Numbered from the stretch's first letter, positions 31,700 to 41,660 are shown. The stretch: 41,678 nt of DNA from Bryobacterales bacterium (GCA_020847895.1 JADLBG010000068.1:1-41678), one strand, 5' to 3'. Numbers and translations: made by a program. The notes: generated from the letters alone by a model not told the origin.

Positions 31700-34600
31700 A
31701 TGTCCATTTCGAGACCTTTTGTCCTCTCTGTCTGTGTCGTGCTTCTTCTCTCCCTGGCGCCCGCCGCCCGGCCCCAGACCGCTCAAGGCACGATCACCGG
31801 TACCGTCACCGATGCCACCGGATCCGCCATCCCCGGCGTTGCCATCCGCATTACCAACGTCGAGACTCAGGTGTCCTCCGCCACCTCCACCAACTCCGAA
31901 GGCATCTACCGCGCTCCCTACCTCAACCCAGGCATGTACCGCATCAACTTCGAAGGGCAGGGCTTCAAGAAACTCACGCGGTCGAATATTCAGGTGAGAT
32001 CCTCCGAAATTATCCGCGTCGACACGGTTCTCGAAGTAGGCAGTCTTGTGGAAACCATCGAGGTGTCGGCCTCCGCGTCTCTGCTCGAGACCGAGACATC
32101 CGCCACCGGTCACCTCGTCACAGGTTCGCAATTGACCAAGCTGCCCACTCCGCAGATGAAGATCGAAAGCATGCTCTGGTATGTGCCGGGAGTCACTTCA
32201 CAAGCCGGATTCGGCCATGCCGCCGGAGGCCGTTCCCGCGCCTTCAACAAGGCGAATGACGGGGTTTCCGCCACCACCCCCGGCACTGGTGTCTTGGGCA
32301 CGGGCCGCAATGTCAATCCCGGCGAATACAACATCGAAGAGATCAAGGTGCTCACCACCAGCCTGCCCGCCGAATACGGCCATTCCGGCGGCGGTCTGAT
32401 GAACATCACCTTCAAGAGCGGCACGAACCAGTTGCACTTCATGGCCGAAGAGCGCTACATGGCGCGGCAGATGATTCACCGCAACTGGCAGGACGCCAAC
32501 AAGCCCAACAACGTGTTCGGATTTCACCTCATGTCGGGGAATATCAGCGGCCCCGTGGTTCTGCCGAAGATCTACGACGGCCGGAACCGTACGTTCTTCC
32601 TCGTGGGCTTTCAGCGCCACCACGAGAAATCTTCGGAAAACGCCGATACGGACGTCCCCAGTCCCGCCATGCTCAATGGCGATTTCGGTTTCGGAGGAAT
32701 CGGCGATCCCATCTATGACCCCGCGACTCTCGTCCGCCTCCCCGACGGAACCTACTCACGGACCCAGTTCCCCGGCAATCAGATTCCCAGGAGCCGCTTC
32801 GATCCGGTCTTCAACAAATTCCTGACCTTCAATCCCTATCAGCCCGAGAACAACCGCAACAACCAGGCCTACATCAATCGCACCGGCCCGCACGCCAACC
32901 GCAGCGCCGACACCGTCTACCGCTCCTATCGCACCAACATGGACTTCAAAGTGGACCACTCCTTCTCCGATAACCACAAGTTCTTCGCCCGCTTCTCCGA
33001 TTTTCGCAACCGCTCCTTCAACGGCCGTTGGCAGACGAACGTCGCCAATCCCATCTTCGACTACAATTACACCCCCATCCCGCTGGACCTCACCCAACTG
33101 GTGCTTTCCGACACCCTCACGATCGGCCCCAGCATGGTCAACGAAATCCGGCTCGGCGGAACGCGGCGGAAAAATACGCGCGTGCCGGAAAGCCTCAATC
33201 AGGATTGGGCCGGGAAACTCGGCATCCCGAACGTGAGTTCGCGTAGCATGCCGAGTTTCCGCAATGCCTCGGGCGGCACTCTCATCTTCACCTTCCCCGG
33301 CGGCCAATCCATCGATGTCAATGAAGGCATCAGCTTCCAGGACAACTTCACCAGGATCCACGGGCGCCACACCTTCAAGACAGGCTACGAACTGCTGCGC
33401 ACCAGGATGAATTCGCACGTCGCGGCCACCCCCTCCGGACTGTACAACTTCGGCGGCACCGAGTTCCCCTTCCGGCCAAACACCGGAAATTCTTTTGCCT
33501 CATTCATGCTCGGAGCGGTGGTCCAGGCCCAGTTCACCAATGATCAGGCCACCTGGCTGCCCCGATGGTGGAGCCACGCCGCGTATTTCCAGGACGATTG
33601 GAAAGCCACTTCCAAACTAACCTTCAATCTCGGCCTCCGCTGGCAATATGAATCGCCCTACAACACCAAGTACGGGCAGCAGAGTCAGTTCAGCCCCGCT
33701 GCCGTAGACTCGCTTACCGGCCGGACAGGGGCGCTGCTCCATCCCACGGGCCCCCTTGCAACCAGGGACTTGAATAACTTCCAGCCGCGCGTCGGCCTGG
33801 CTTACAACTTCCGCAAGAACTGGGTCTTCCGCGGCGGATTCAGCCTCAATACTCTCGATCTCTGGACCAACGGCTTGCAGGAAAACTTCGAAGAATACCT
33901 CGCCACCGCCGTTGTGCAACAGGCGCCCGGCAATCCGGATGTGGCTTTTTACTTGAAGAACGGGCCGCCGCCCATCCAATTCCACGTCAACCCCGACGGA
34001 TCGGCGCCGTATCTCGGAACGAACTACAGCGGGCGCAGCGCCTCCTATTTCGACCCGAACATGCGCATGCCCTACATCATGAACTGGAACGCGAGCCTAC
34101 AGTTCGAAGTGAACCCCACGGTGCTCGTCGAACTCTCCTATCAGGGCTCGTCGGGAGTGGGCTTGCTGAACCGCTGGGATATCAACTCCATCCCCCTGAA
34201 CATCTCCAACGATCCCGTTGTGCTCGACACCATTCGCAGAGCGGCGCAAAACTACAAACCCTATCCTCAGTTCGGCGCTATCTACAACTACGGCAACTAC
34301 GGCCATGGCAGCTACCATGGCGGAACGCTGAAAATTGAGAAGCGCTATTCGCAAGGCCTGAGCCTGGTGTCGTTCTATACCTACAGCAAAGCCATCGACG
34401 AAGACTCCGATGACGGCGCCGCCGGCGGCATCACGTTCTACAACCGGCGCCTCGAGAAGGGCCGCTCCGATTACGACGTCACTCACCGCTGGGTCACCTA
34501 CGCCACCTACGATCTCCCGTTCGGCAGGGGTAAAAAATGGATGCGCGACGCCAACTGGCTCATCAACGGCTTGCTCGGCAACTGGGCCATCAATGGCATC

Positions 34601-35086
34601 CAGACCGTCGAGAGCGGCGCCCCCTTCAGCTTCGGCTTCACCGGCACGAACAACGTGTACCTGCCCGGATCGAACCGCGCGAACATGGCGTCCGGGAAGA
34701 CCTACGCGGACATCGAACTGCCCTGGGATCCGCACGGTCCCTGCCGCCATCAACTCGCCTGCGCCCTCCCGTGGGCCGATATCAACGCCTTCGCCTATCC
34801 CGCTTCTTTCACCGCCGGCAACTCCGGCCGCAACGTTCAAACATCTCCCGGTATGTTCTGGCACCAGTTGAGCGCCAGCAAAACGTTTCCCTTCCGCGAA
34901 CGGCTCAAGGGAACTCTCCGCTTCGACGTCAACAACCCGTTCAAGATCTACTTCTTCAACCGCCCCGGAAACACCGTCGATTTCCGCAACCCCCAGAACT
35001 TCGGCAAGATCAACGGCAACCAGGGAAGTTTCTCCGGACAAGGCGGCCGGCTGTACATGATGGCCATCTTCAAACTGGAGTTCTGA
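31700..35086 (+). CDS. Oar-like TonB-dependent outer-membrane receptor
   Basis: A 1,128-residue outer-membrane protein. Signal peptide to about residue 26 (FVLSVCVVLLLSLAPAA), then a carboxypeptidase-regulatory beta domain (GTITGTVTDATGSAIPGV, to about 110), a plug-like region (TETSATGHLVTGSQLTKLP; EEIKVLTTSLPAEYGHSGGG; MNITFKSGTNQLH) and a long barrel ending KLEF with a terminal Phe, the usual assembly signal. No consensus TonB box is seen, as usual in this group. Such proteins are highly expanded in acidobacteria and are thought to import oligomers. Good ribosome binding site (GGAGG). No SusD partner exists beside it. Its last 139 bases overlap the run-on end of the convergent receptor gene. 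Confidence 0.92.
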   Translation: MSISRPFVLSVCVVLLLSLAPAARPQTAQGTITGTVTDATGSAIPGVAIRITNVETQVSSATSTNSEGIYRAPYLNPGMYRINFEGQGFKKLTRSNIQVRSSEIIRVDTVLEVGSLVETIEVSASASLLETETSATGHLVTGSQLTKLPTPQMKIESMLWYVPGVTSQAGFGHAAGGRSRAFNKANDGVSATTPGTGVLGTGRNVNPGEYNIEEIKVLTTSLPAEYGHSGGGLMNITFKSGTNQLHFMAEERYMARQMIHRNWQDANKPNNVFGFHLMSGNISGPVVLPKIYDGRNRTFFLVGFQRHHEKSSENADTDVPSPAMLNGDFGFGGIGDPIYDPATLVRLPDGTYSRTQFPGNQIPRSRFDPVFNKFLTFNPYQPENNRNNQAYINRTGPHANRSADTVYRSYRTNMDFKVDHSFSDNHKFFARFSDFRNRSFNGRWQTNVANPIFDYNYTPIPLDLTQLVLSDTLTIGPSMVNEIRLGGTRRKNTRVPESLNQDWAGKLGIPNVSSRSMPSFRNASGGTLIFTFPGGQSIDVNEGISFQDNFTRIHGRHTFKTGYELLRTRMNSHVAATPSGLYNFGGTEFPFRPNTGNSFASFMLGAVVQAQFTNDQATWLPRWWSHAAYFQDDWKATSKLTFNLGLRWQYESPYNTKYGQQSQFSPAAVDSLTGRTGALLHPTGPLATRDLNNFQPRVGLAYNFRKNWVFRGGFSLNTLDLWTNGLQENFEEYLATAVVQQAPGNPDVAFYLKNGPPPIQFHVNPDGSAPYLGTNYSGRSASYFDPNMRMPYIMNWNASLQFEVNPTVLVELSYQGSSGVGLLNRWDINSIPLNISNDPVVLDTIRRAAQNYKPYPQFGAIYNYGNYGHGSYHGGTLKIEKRYSQGLSLVSFYTYSKAIDEDSDDGAAGGITFYNRRLEKGRSDYDVTHRWVTYATYDLPFGRGKKWMRDANWLINGLLGNWAINGIQTVESGAPFSFGFTGTNNVYLPGSNRANMASGKTYADIELPWDPHGPCRHQLACALPWADINAFAYPASFTAGNSGRNVQTSPGMFWHQLSASKTFPFRERLKGTLRFDVNNPFKIYFFNRPGNTVDFRNPQNFGKINGNQGSFSGQGGRLYMMAIFKLEF

Positions 35087-38000
35087 GGCGCCGACCAGAG
35101 CAGTTTCAAGGCGAACTGCACCTGCCGGTTAGGGTTGGCGGTGGAGGTGATCTGCGCCGTCTGAGGCTGGCCGATCACGTGATTCGGCATCCCGAATTGC
35201 GTCCGGTTGAAGAGGTTATAGAATTCGCCGCGGAACTCCAGGCGGAAGTCTTCTCTCAGGCGAATCGGAATGAAGCGGTGCAGCGCAAAGTCCACGTTGT
35301 TTGTTCCGGGGCCGTACAAACCGTTGCGGCCGCCGTTCCCGTAAGTGTACGCCGCGGGAGTGACGAAACAGCTTGCGTCGTAATAGCGGTTTGGCGTCCA
35401 GTTGGAAAGGGCGCCGTTGCAGACACGGTTGGGCCAGTTGGTTGTGCCCATGTTCAGGTTGTCGAGCGGCAGTACCACGGTAAAGGGCGTGCCGTCCTGC
35501 GCCGTCCAGATGCCGCTGACCTGCCAGTCGCCGAGGACTACCCGGCCCGCGCCCGACTGCAGGTACTTGCGTCCCTTGCCGAACGGCGGGTCCCACGTCA
35601 GGCTGAGAACGCTGCGCAGCGGCGAATTCGACGTCATGGGCCCGCGCTCCGCTCGCAGGTCGTACGGATTTTGAATCCCCTCGGCGGCCCCGCAATAGGA
35701 ACAGCCGTCCAGGCCGACGCCGGAGTTCAGGTCAATCCCCCGGCCCCAGGTGAAGCTGTGCAGAAACGCCAACCCATGCGACATGTGGCGCTCCAACCGC
35801 GTGGACAATCCCTCGTAGTAACTCCGTCCAAATGGAAGATAGGACGTGATCGGAGCCAGCGTGACCGCTCCAAACCGCCGCCGCGTCGCAATCCCGCCCG
35901 GACCCGGCGTCAACGGCTGATTGGCGGGCACGGCATTCCAAAGCCCGTAGCTGTTATTGCCGACATACGTCACTTCCAGCACTGTATCCCGCAAAACTTG
36001 TTTTTGCAGGCTCAGGTTCCACTGGTTGACCACCGGAGCCTTCCAGTAATCCGGCCAGTAGATTAATGTGGATGTCGCTGAGCGGAGGAATACGAATTCC
36101 CGCGGAGTGGCCGTCTTGGGTAACGGCAGGCTGCCGCTCAGATTAAACGCCGTGGACGGCGACACGCGATCGCCGTCGACATTCACGCTGCCGTACCCGA
36201 CGAACGGCGGATTGTTGGTCATCATGTTCCCCACCCCGGCCTGTTCATCGGGATTGCCATAGAACATGCCGTAACCGCCGCGGATGGTCAGGTCGCCTGT
36301 GTGGGGGACGCGGTAGGCAAAGCCGAAGCGCGGCGCGAAGTTGTTGCGGTCGGCGCGCATCAGCCCCCGCGGGTTGCCGTTCAGGCCGGCAAAGATCATC
36401 TTTCCGAAGTCCTTGGATCCCTCGTCGATGATGAAGTCGGCATAGCGGTCATCCACGTCGTAAATGGGGAAGTAGAGTTCATAGCGCAGGCCTAAGTTGA
36501 GAGTAAGCCGAGGGGTAACTTTCCAATCGTCCTGAAAGTAAGCAAAGGTGTTGGTGGAACGCAGATTGCTGACTCCCGTGCTGCTGCTGCGCACGGTGTT
36601 GGCAAGCCCCAACAGCAGATCGGCGAGCCCGGCGCCGGTGCCGGGGCGCGACTGCGGATTTTGTGTGTAGCTCCCGTCGAAGGTGAACGCGCCGCGGCCC
36701 TGCAGCGTCGTGAACGTGTACATCTTCTGGAACTGGTAGGTGAAGCCCATCTTGAGAATGTGGTTGCCGATGATCTTTGTGGCGTTATCGGAAACCTCCC
36801 AGGTGGCTGAAGTTTTCGCCAGCGGGACATTGGTCAGGCCCGTAGGCTGCGCGCCTAAAACCGTGAGTCCGTTTACGTTGAAGGTCGGCGTGCTGCTGTC
36901 CACTCCCGGCGCCAGCGCGCCCGGAATGACCTCATTCCTGGCGAGCACGGCATCCTTGTCGATGCCCGGACGCGTCCAGGCGAAGCGCAATTCATTCACC
37001 AGCGTGGGGCTGAACGCGCGCGTATAGCCGAGGCCGAGATTCCAGGCAGGCATATGCTGGTTGACGCCCGTCCCCGCCGGTTCCGGCAGCGCTGCATCGG
37101 CGTTGATTGTGCCGCGGTTCATTCCGAAGCGCGCGAAAAAACTATCCTTCTCGCTCAGCGTGTAATCGTGGCGGACCGTCAGGTTTTGCAGGCTCGTGCC
37201 ATACGTGGCGTTGCGGACATAGTTCGAGCCGGCGGCGGGGAGGTTAGGATCGGGGTACGACGCGGCGAGTGACTTTCCAATGGAATTGAACGCCGCCGCC
37301 GGCACGGTGTTGTTGGGATACAGTGTGCGTGTTGCGGCGGCGCCCGTTCCCGCCGTGCTGAACGGATCAAAGATTGCGTTCGGGAACACCCCGTTCTTCA
37401 TCGCCGGAGAAGGCACCGTGGAGATGTTGGTCTGCAACTGGCGGATTTCGGTCCCCTGGTAGGCGCCGAACAGGAAGGCCTTGTTCTTCTTGATAGGGCC
37501 GCCCAGCGATCCGCCGAACTGGTTATACGACAGGTGCGGCACAGGGCCCGGGGGCGCGAAAAAATCCCTCGCTCCCACCGCGCTGTTGCGAAGAAAATCG
37601 AACGCCGATCCGTGGATCTCATTCGTCCCGCTCTTGGTAACCACGCTCACTACGCCGCCCGCTGAACTTCCATACTCCGCCGAGAAGTTCCCGGTCTGCA
37701 CCTTGAACTCCTGGATGGCTTCGAGTGACGGACGAAGCGCGTCGCGCTGGTGATTGTCGATGCCGCGGATCTGCGACTGGTTGCTGCCGCCATCGAGCAG
37801 ATACTGGTTCTGCATCCCGCGGTTCCCATATGCCGAAAAACTCTGATCCTTGTTCGCCGACGGCACAAGGCCTGGCGTAAGCAGCGAAAGTTGCATGTAG
37901 TTCCGGCCGTTGAGCGGCAATTGCTGCGTCGTACGGTCGTCAATCACCTGGCCGAGTGCGTTTGTCGACGTGTTCAGCAGCGGCGTCTGCGCCTCGATGG

Positions 38001-38355
38001 TGACCGACTGTGTCGTCTCGCCGAGTTCGAGAGTCACCCGCAGCGAGACCGTTTCCGTCACACGCAGCACCACGCCGCGCTGCGTCGTCGTGCGGAAGCC
38101 CTGCTTCTCAATCTTGACGTCGTAGACGCCGGGGTTCAGCAGCGGAATAGCCGCCAGCCCGGTGGGCCCGGTAGCCACGGATCGCACCAGCGAACCTGTC
38201 TCGGTTCCGGTGACGGTGACCCTGGCATCGGCCAGAATTGCCCCCGAGGGGTCGCTGACGAGGATGTCAATCTCCCCTCCGGCTGACTGCGCCCGCAGCG
38301 CCGGCAGCGCTGACAGAAGGATAGATAACAGAAAGAATCTTAGCTTGCCTTGCAT
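34948..38355 (-). CDS. Oar-like TonB-dependent receptor with run-on C-terminus
   Basis: A 1,135-residue frame. Signal peptide (LRFFLLSILLSALPALRAQ), carboxypeptidase-regulatory domain (ILVSDPSGAILADARVTVTG), plug (RTTQQLPLNGRNYMQLSLLT; FKVQTGNFSAEYGSSAGGVV), then a barrel whose natural end is RQVQFALKLLW at Trp1087 (35095-35097). Such receptors normally stop at this terminal aromatic residue. Here no stop follows and the frame runs 48 more residues, antisense to the end of the other receptor gene, to 34948. The extra tail (SAPQNSSLKMAIMYSRPPC...) is not barrel-like and would bury the assembly signal. It follows the DUF4091 gene by 32 bases, with GAGGGGAG as ribosome binding site. Related to, but clearly diverged from, its convergent neighbour. 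Confidence 0.88.
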   Translation of the reverse strand: MQGKLRFFLLSILLSALPALRAQSAGGEIDILVSDPSGAILADARVTVTGTETGSLVRSVATGPTGLAAIPLLNPGVYDVKIEKQGFRTTTQRGVVLRVTETVSLRVTLELGETTQSVTIEAQTPLLNTSTNALGQVIDDRTTQQLPLNGRNYMQLSLLTPGLVPSANKDQSFSAYGNRGMQNQYLLDGGSNQSQIRGIDNHQRDALRPSLEAIQEFKVQTGNFSAEYGSSAGGVVSVVTKSGTNEIHGSAFDFLRNSAVGARDFFAPPGPVPHLSYNQFGGSLGGPIKKNKAFLFGAYQGTEIRQLQTNISTVPSPAMKNGVFPNAIFDPFSTAGTGAAATRTLYPNNTVPAAAFNSIGKSLAASYPDPNLPAAGSNYVRNATYGTSLQNLTVRHDYTLSEKDSFFARFGMNRGTINADAALPEPAGTGVNQHMPAWNLGLGYTRAFSPTLVNELRFAWTRPGIDKDAVLARNEVIPGALAPGVDSSTPTFNVNGLTVLGAQPTGLTNVPLAKTSATWEVSDNATKIIGNHILKMGFTYQFQKMYTFTTLQGRGAFTFDGSYTQNPQSRPGTGAGLADLLLGLANTVRSSSTGVSNLRSTNTFAYFQDDWKVTPRLTLNLGLRYELYFPIYDVDDRYADFIIDEGSKDFGKMIFAGLNGNPRGLMRADRNNFAPRFGFAYRVPHTGDLTIRGGYGMFYGNPDEQAGVGNMMTNNPPFVGYGSVNVDGDRVSPSTAFNLSGSLPLPKTATPREFVFLRSATSTLIYWPDYWKAPVVNQWNLSLQKQVLRDTVLEVTYVGNNSYGLWNAVPANQPLTPGPGGIATRRRFGAVTLAPITSYLPFGRSYYEGLSTRLERHMSHGLAFLHSFTWGRGIDLNSGVGLDGCSYCGAAEGIQNPYDLRAERGPMTSNSPLRSVLSLTWDPPFGKGRKYLQSGAGRVVLGDWQVSGIWTAQDGTPFTVVLPLDNLNMGTTNWPNRVCNGALSNWTPNRYYDASCFVTPAAYTYGNGGRNGLYGPGTNNVDFALHRFIPIRLREDFRLEFRGEFYNLFNRTQFGMPNHVIGQPQTAQITSTANPNRQVQFALKLLWSAPQNSSLKMAIMYSRPPCPEKLPWLPLILPKFWGLRKSTVFPGRLKK

Positions 38356-38387
38356 GATAACTCCCCTCGAGCCGTCCGGTTGCTCGC

Positions 38388-40043
38388 CTATTCGGCAATT
38401 GTCAGCAACTCGGCTTGCAGCTTTCGGAACGCGGCGGCATCCCGCACGTAGCCGGTCAGTTCGGGAATCGCGGATCGCGCCAGCCGCCCCGCCTTCCCCT
38501 CGTTACGGACAGCGGCTGACTTCAACAACTCGTAATCCTCGATGCCTTCCATCATCGCCTCCAGCCGGATCGAGCTGTGAATACTCTTGCCTTCTTTCCA
38601 CGGATAGGTGAGGAAGGCGTCTCCGGCCGGCAGCAGATCGTGGCCCGCGTTGATGATCGGCTGCGTGTCCGCGTAGGGATCCTCCGTCCAGTAGTTGCCT
38701 CCCCAGTGCAGGAAGCCCGTAAAACCGTACCTGAAATTGAACCAGTGCAGAAGCCGGGTTTTGACCAGCGGCTGCTGGATGAACCGGTTCAGGTGCCGGC
38801 CTTGCGGATACAGGCATGTGTAATACCAGGCCTGGCCGCCCTTCTCTACGTGCCGCCGGATCGCATCGAAGGCATCGTCGAATCTGCCGAGTTGCGGTAC
38901 CCAAATGTCGCACGCCTCGCCGAGCAATCCGGCCGTCTGATCGATCGCGTCGATCGTCTTTACCCCCGGCATGGCTTTGCGCGCCAGTCCCACATATCGC
39001 ATGTAGACCGGCGGTTCGGCGCCGTGCGCTTCGTCGAGAACATGCTGCACATACCGGTCGAGCCGGCCTTTCTCCTTCAGGTGCGCATAAAGCGCCGGCA
39101 GAAAGGAGTTGACGTGGGCTTCGGCGCGCGGGTCGTCCGGGTCGAGCGCCGCTCTCTTCACTTCGCCGCTCTCCACCACGAATGCGGGCACTATCAGCGG
39201 CGAGTTGTATCCGGAAGCCCTGCTCAGAAGGTGGCCGCCTTCGATCACCCCGGCCGCCCCCGCCTTCTCAAAGATTTCGATAAAGCGGTCAAGCCGCGAG
39301 AAATCGTAGGAGACCCGTCCCCCGTTTTCCCGCGCCACTGTCAAGTCCAGAACAGGCGTCAGGATCACGTTCTGCCGGTGCTCCCCGAGCACTCGCGCGA
39401 TGTTCCCCAGAACCTCCCAATAGCGCTCCGGGCTGCCATCGAGATCGTAATAGCGCCCCAGCCTCTCTTCCTCGAACGTGAACCAGTTCGTCACCAGGAG
39501 CGTCTGTTTCGGAACCGTCGCTTTCGCCACCCGGATCTCGAACGGCAGCGTGGCCACTTTCTGTTTTCCCGCCTTAAACACCGCCCGCCCGCCGTAGGAG
39601 CCCGGCTTCGTGCCCGCGGACGCGAACACCGTAATCCATACCGCCGTCGTCTCGTTCCCCGGCAGGCGGAACGAAGCCTCTTCGAACAATGGATCGGGGA
39701 ATCTTCCAGGAGCGCCGCGGATCAGTTCATCAGCCGGCGACTTCGGCGGATCGGAACGGACGGGCACGTAGCCCACTCTCCGCACCGTGGTCTTCAACCC
39801 GCCCCGCAGTTCTATCGTAACCTCGAGTTTCTCCACCGCATCGTCCGGCCGCACGGCGAACTGCAAACTCGTGTGCCCGTTTCGAGCGATTGCCCAAGGC
39901 TGGCGGCTTACTTCGTTTGTCCCGGTCTTGTCGTCCGGAAATACTTTAATGAGCGAATCCACCTGCCAAATCGATATCCTCGGCGAGGCCCAAGCCAGTA
40001 TGCCGCCGAGTAGCAAGCACCCCGCAACGCGAGCGAAACACAT
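38388..40043 (-). CDS. Secreted DUF4091 (glycosidase-like) protein
   Basis: A 551-residue exported protein. MCFARVAGCLLLGGILAWAS is the signal peptide; I start at 40043 rather than 12 bases upstream because TATGAT lies 7 bases before it and overlaps the earlier ATG. Residues about 25-175 form beta-sandwich strands; the middle is TIM-barrel-like (SYDFSRLDRFIEIFEKAGA, VQHVLDEAHGAEPPVYMRY with an acidic pair, DIWVPQLGRFDD, GFLHWGGNYW); SIRLEAMMEGIEDYELL near the end is the DUF4091 signature. Members resemble glycoside hydrolases, and the context with a receptor gene suggests polysaccharide use. The substrate is unknown. Confidence 0.85.
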   Translation of the reverse strand: MCFARVAGCLLLGGILAWASPRISIWQVDSLIKVFPDDKTGTNEVSRQPWAIARNGHTSLQFAVRPDDAVEKLEVTIELRGGLKTTVRRVGYVPVRSDPPKSPADELIRGAPGRFPDPLFEEASFRLPGNETTAVWITVFASAGTKPGSYGGRAVFKAGKQKVATLPFEIRVAKATVPKQTLLVTNWFTFEEERLGRYYDLDGSPERYWEVLGNIARVLGEHRQNVILTPVLDLTVARENGGRVSYDFSRLDRFIEIFEKAGAAGVIEGGHLLSRASGYNSPLIVPAFVVESGEVKRAALDPDDPRAEAHVNSFLPALYAHLKEKGRLDRYVQHVLDEAHGAEPPVYMRYVGLARKAMPGVKTIDAIDQTAGLLGEACDIWVPQLGRFDDAFDAIRRHVEKGGQAWYYTCLYPQGRHLNRFIQQPLVKTRLLHWFNFRYGFTGFLHWGGNYWTEDPYADTQPIINAGHDLLPAGDAFLTYPWKEGKSIHSSIRLEAMMEGIEDYELLKSAAVRNEGKAGRLARSAIPELTGYVRDAAAFRKLQAELLTIAE

Positions 40044-40050
40044 GGGCTTG

Positions 40051-40056
40051 ATCATA
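40051..40056 (-). promoter_or_regulatory. -10 box TATGAT, leaderless spacing
   Basis: TATGAT is followed by 7 bases and the ATG at 40043. No -35 was found in the 40-base gap to the pirin gene. Confidence 0.4.
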
Positions 40057-40095
40057 TCACCGCACGCGCGCGATAGATCCCGCCCCCATCAGCCC

Positions 40096-41001
40096 TCAGC
40101 CGTGCCTGATGAACGTGCCCTCGTTCAATTCCCGCATCGCCTGCCGCAACTGCTCCTGCGTATTCATCACGATGGGACCATACCACGCTACCGGTTCCTC
40201 CAGCGGCCTGCCGGAAACCAGCAGAAACCGGATCCCCTCGGGTCCCGCCTGCACGGCAACCTCATCGCCGCGGTCGAACAGCACCAGAGAATGGTTCCGG
40301 GCATCGTACACCGGACCTGCCTCCGGTTGCGCCGCCTGTTCGGTGAGCACCGCGCGAGGGTCGGACGAGTCGCGGAACGTTCCGGCGCCCGCGAAGACGT
40401 AGGCGAAGGCGTTACGCGTCGTCTCCACCTTCAGCCTCTTCGTCTTACCTGGCGGAACCGAGATGTCCAGGTAGTTCGGATCAGCCGCTACTCCCTCCAC
40501 CGGGCCGCGCTTGCCCCAGAACTCTCCCGAGATCACACGGGCCTTCGTCCCGTCGTCGTCCGTCACCTCCGGAATGGCGGCTGACGGAATGTCCTGATAC
40601 CGCGGATCCATCATCTTCAGCGACGCCGGCAGATTCGCCCACAACTGAAAACCGTGCATCCGGCCTCGCGGGTCTCCCTTCGGCATCTCCTGGTGCAGAA
40701 TGCCGCTGCCCGCCGTCATCCACTGCACGTCCCCGGCTGTCATCGTTCCGCGGTTCCCCAGGCTGTCCCCGTGCTCCACCGAACCGGCCAGCACATAAGT
40801 GATGGTCTCAATCCCGCGGTGCGGATGCCAGGGAAACCCCGCCAGATAATCCGCCGGATTATCGTTCCGAAAGTCATCGAGCAGCAGGAACGGATCGAAA
40901 TCTTTCGTCTTCCCGAATCCGAAAGCCCGCTGCAGTTTCACCCCTGCCCCTTCAATCGTGGGTGTGGTCTGAATAACTTGTCTGATCGGTCGCAGTGACA
41001 T
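40096..41001 (-). CDS. Pirin-family protein
   Basis: A 301-residue bicupin. Metal ligands match human pirin: His59 and His61 (FPWHPHRGIETITYVLAG), His103 and Glu105 (GSGILHQEMP). Pirins bind iron and some act as quercetinases or as regulators. AAGGAGG stands 6 bases before the ATG at 41001, one of the best ribosome binding sites in the window, which decides the start over a longer frame. It follows the YceI gene by 55 bases, a common bacterial pairing that probably responds to stress or aromatic compounds. Confidence 0.93.
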   Translation of the reverse strand: MSLRPIRQVIQTTPTIEGAGVKLQRAFGFGKTKDFDPFLLLDDFRNDNPADYLAGFPWHPHRGIETITYVLAGSVEHGDSLGNRGTMTAGDVQWMTAGSGILHQEMPKGDPRGRMHGFQLWANLPASLKMMDPRYQDIPSAAIPEVTDDDGTKARVISGEFWGKRGPVEGVAADPNYLDISVPPGKTKRLKVETTRNAFAYVFAGAGTFRDSSDPRAVLTEQAAQPEAGPVYDARNHSLVLFDRGDEVAVQAGPEGIRFLLVSGRPLEEPVAWYGPIVMNTQEQLRQAMRELNEGTFIRHG

Positions 41002-41056
41002 CACAACCTCCTTAATACTGCCCCTGTCCATTCCATCCGTCCGTCAGGCCCATCCC

Positions 41057-41611
41057 TCAAGCCTTGACGAACTGAACGTCCAGAGTGATCGTAACTTCGT
41101 CCCCCACCAGAATCCCGCCTGCTTCGAGCGCGGCGTTCCAGGTGAGGCCGTAGTCCTTTCGGTTGATCTTGGTGGCTGCCGACAATCCGATGCGCGTATT
41201 GCCCCACGGATCCTTGTTCGGCGGAGTCGGCCCTTCCACCTCGAAAACAACTGCTCGCGTAACCCCGTGAATCGTCAGGTCGCCCGTAACCGCCAGTTCA
41301 TCGCCCTTCCGCTCTATCTTCGTTGACCGGAACGTCAGCGACGGGTATTTCTCCACATCGAAAAAGTCCGCGCTCTTCAGGTGTCCGTCGCGCTGAGCGT
41401 CCCGGGTCTGGATTGAAGAAGCATCGATGGTTGCCTCCACGCGTGAGTTGGCAATCTGGCTCTCGTCCAGTGTGAGGACGCCTGAAATTCCCGTGAACTG
41501 CCCTCTCACGTTCGAGATCATCATGTGTTTCACCTTGAACTCGGCCACGGAGTGAACCGGGTCCAGATTCCAGGTTGTCGCCGTTGGCGACGCGGTAGAT
41601 GTGGTGCTCAT
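41057..41611 (-). CDS. YceI-family lipocalin-like protein
   Basis: A 184-residue YceI-family beta-barrel that binds a long isoprenoid or other lipid in related structures. Conserved blocks: WNLDPVHSVAEFKVKHMMIS, VRGQFTGISGVLTLDE, SIQTRDAQRDGHLKSADFFD, YPSLTFRSTKI, VTGDLTIHGVTRAVVFEVE and GLSAATKINRKDYGL. The start at 41611 is chosen for AAAGGAA 9 bases upstream and a family-typical beginning. Unlike periplasmic YceI it has no signal peptide, only a Ser/Thr-rich lead, so it is cytoplasmic. First gene of the YceI-pirin unit. Confidence 0.93.
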   Translation of the reverse strand: MSTTSTASPTATTWNLDPVHSVAEFKVKHMMISNVRGQFTGISGVLTLDESQIANSRVEATIDASSIQTRDAQRDGHLKSADFFDVEKYPSLTFRSTKIERKGDELAVTGDLTIHGVTRAVVFEVEGPTPPNKDPWGNTRIGLSAATKINRKDYGLTWNAALEAGGILVGDEVTITLDVQFVKA

Positions 41612-41660
41612 CAGTTTTGTTCCTTTCCAATCAGATTCCATGCGGTCCATCCACTTTTCC

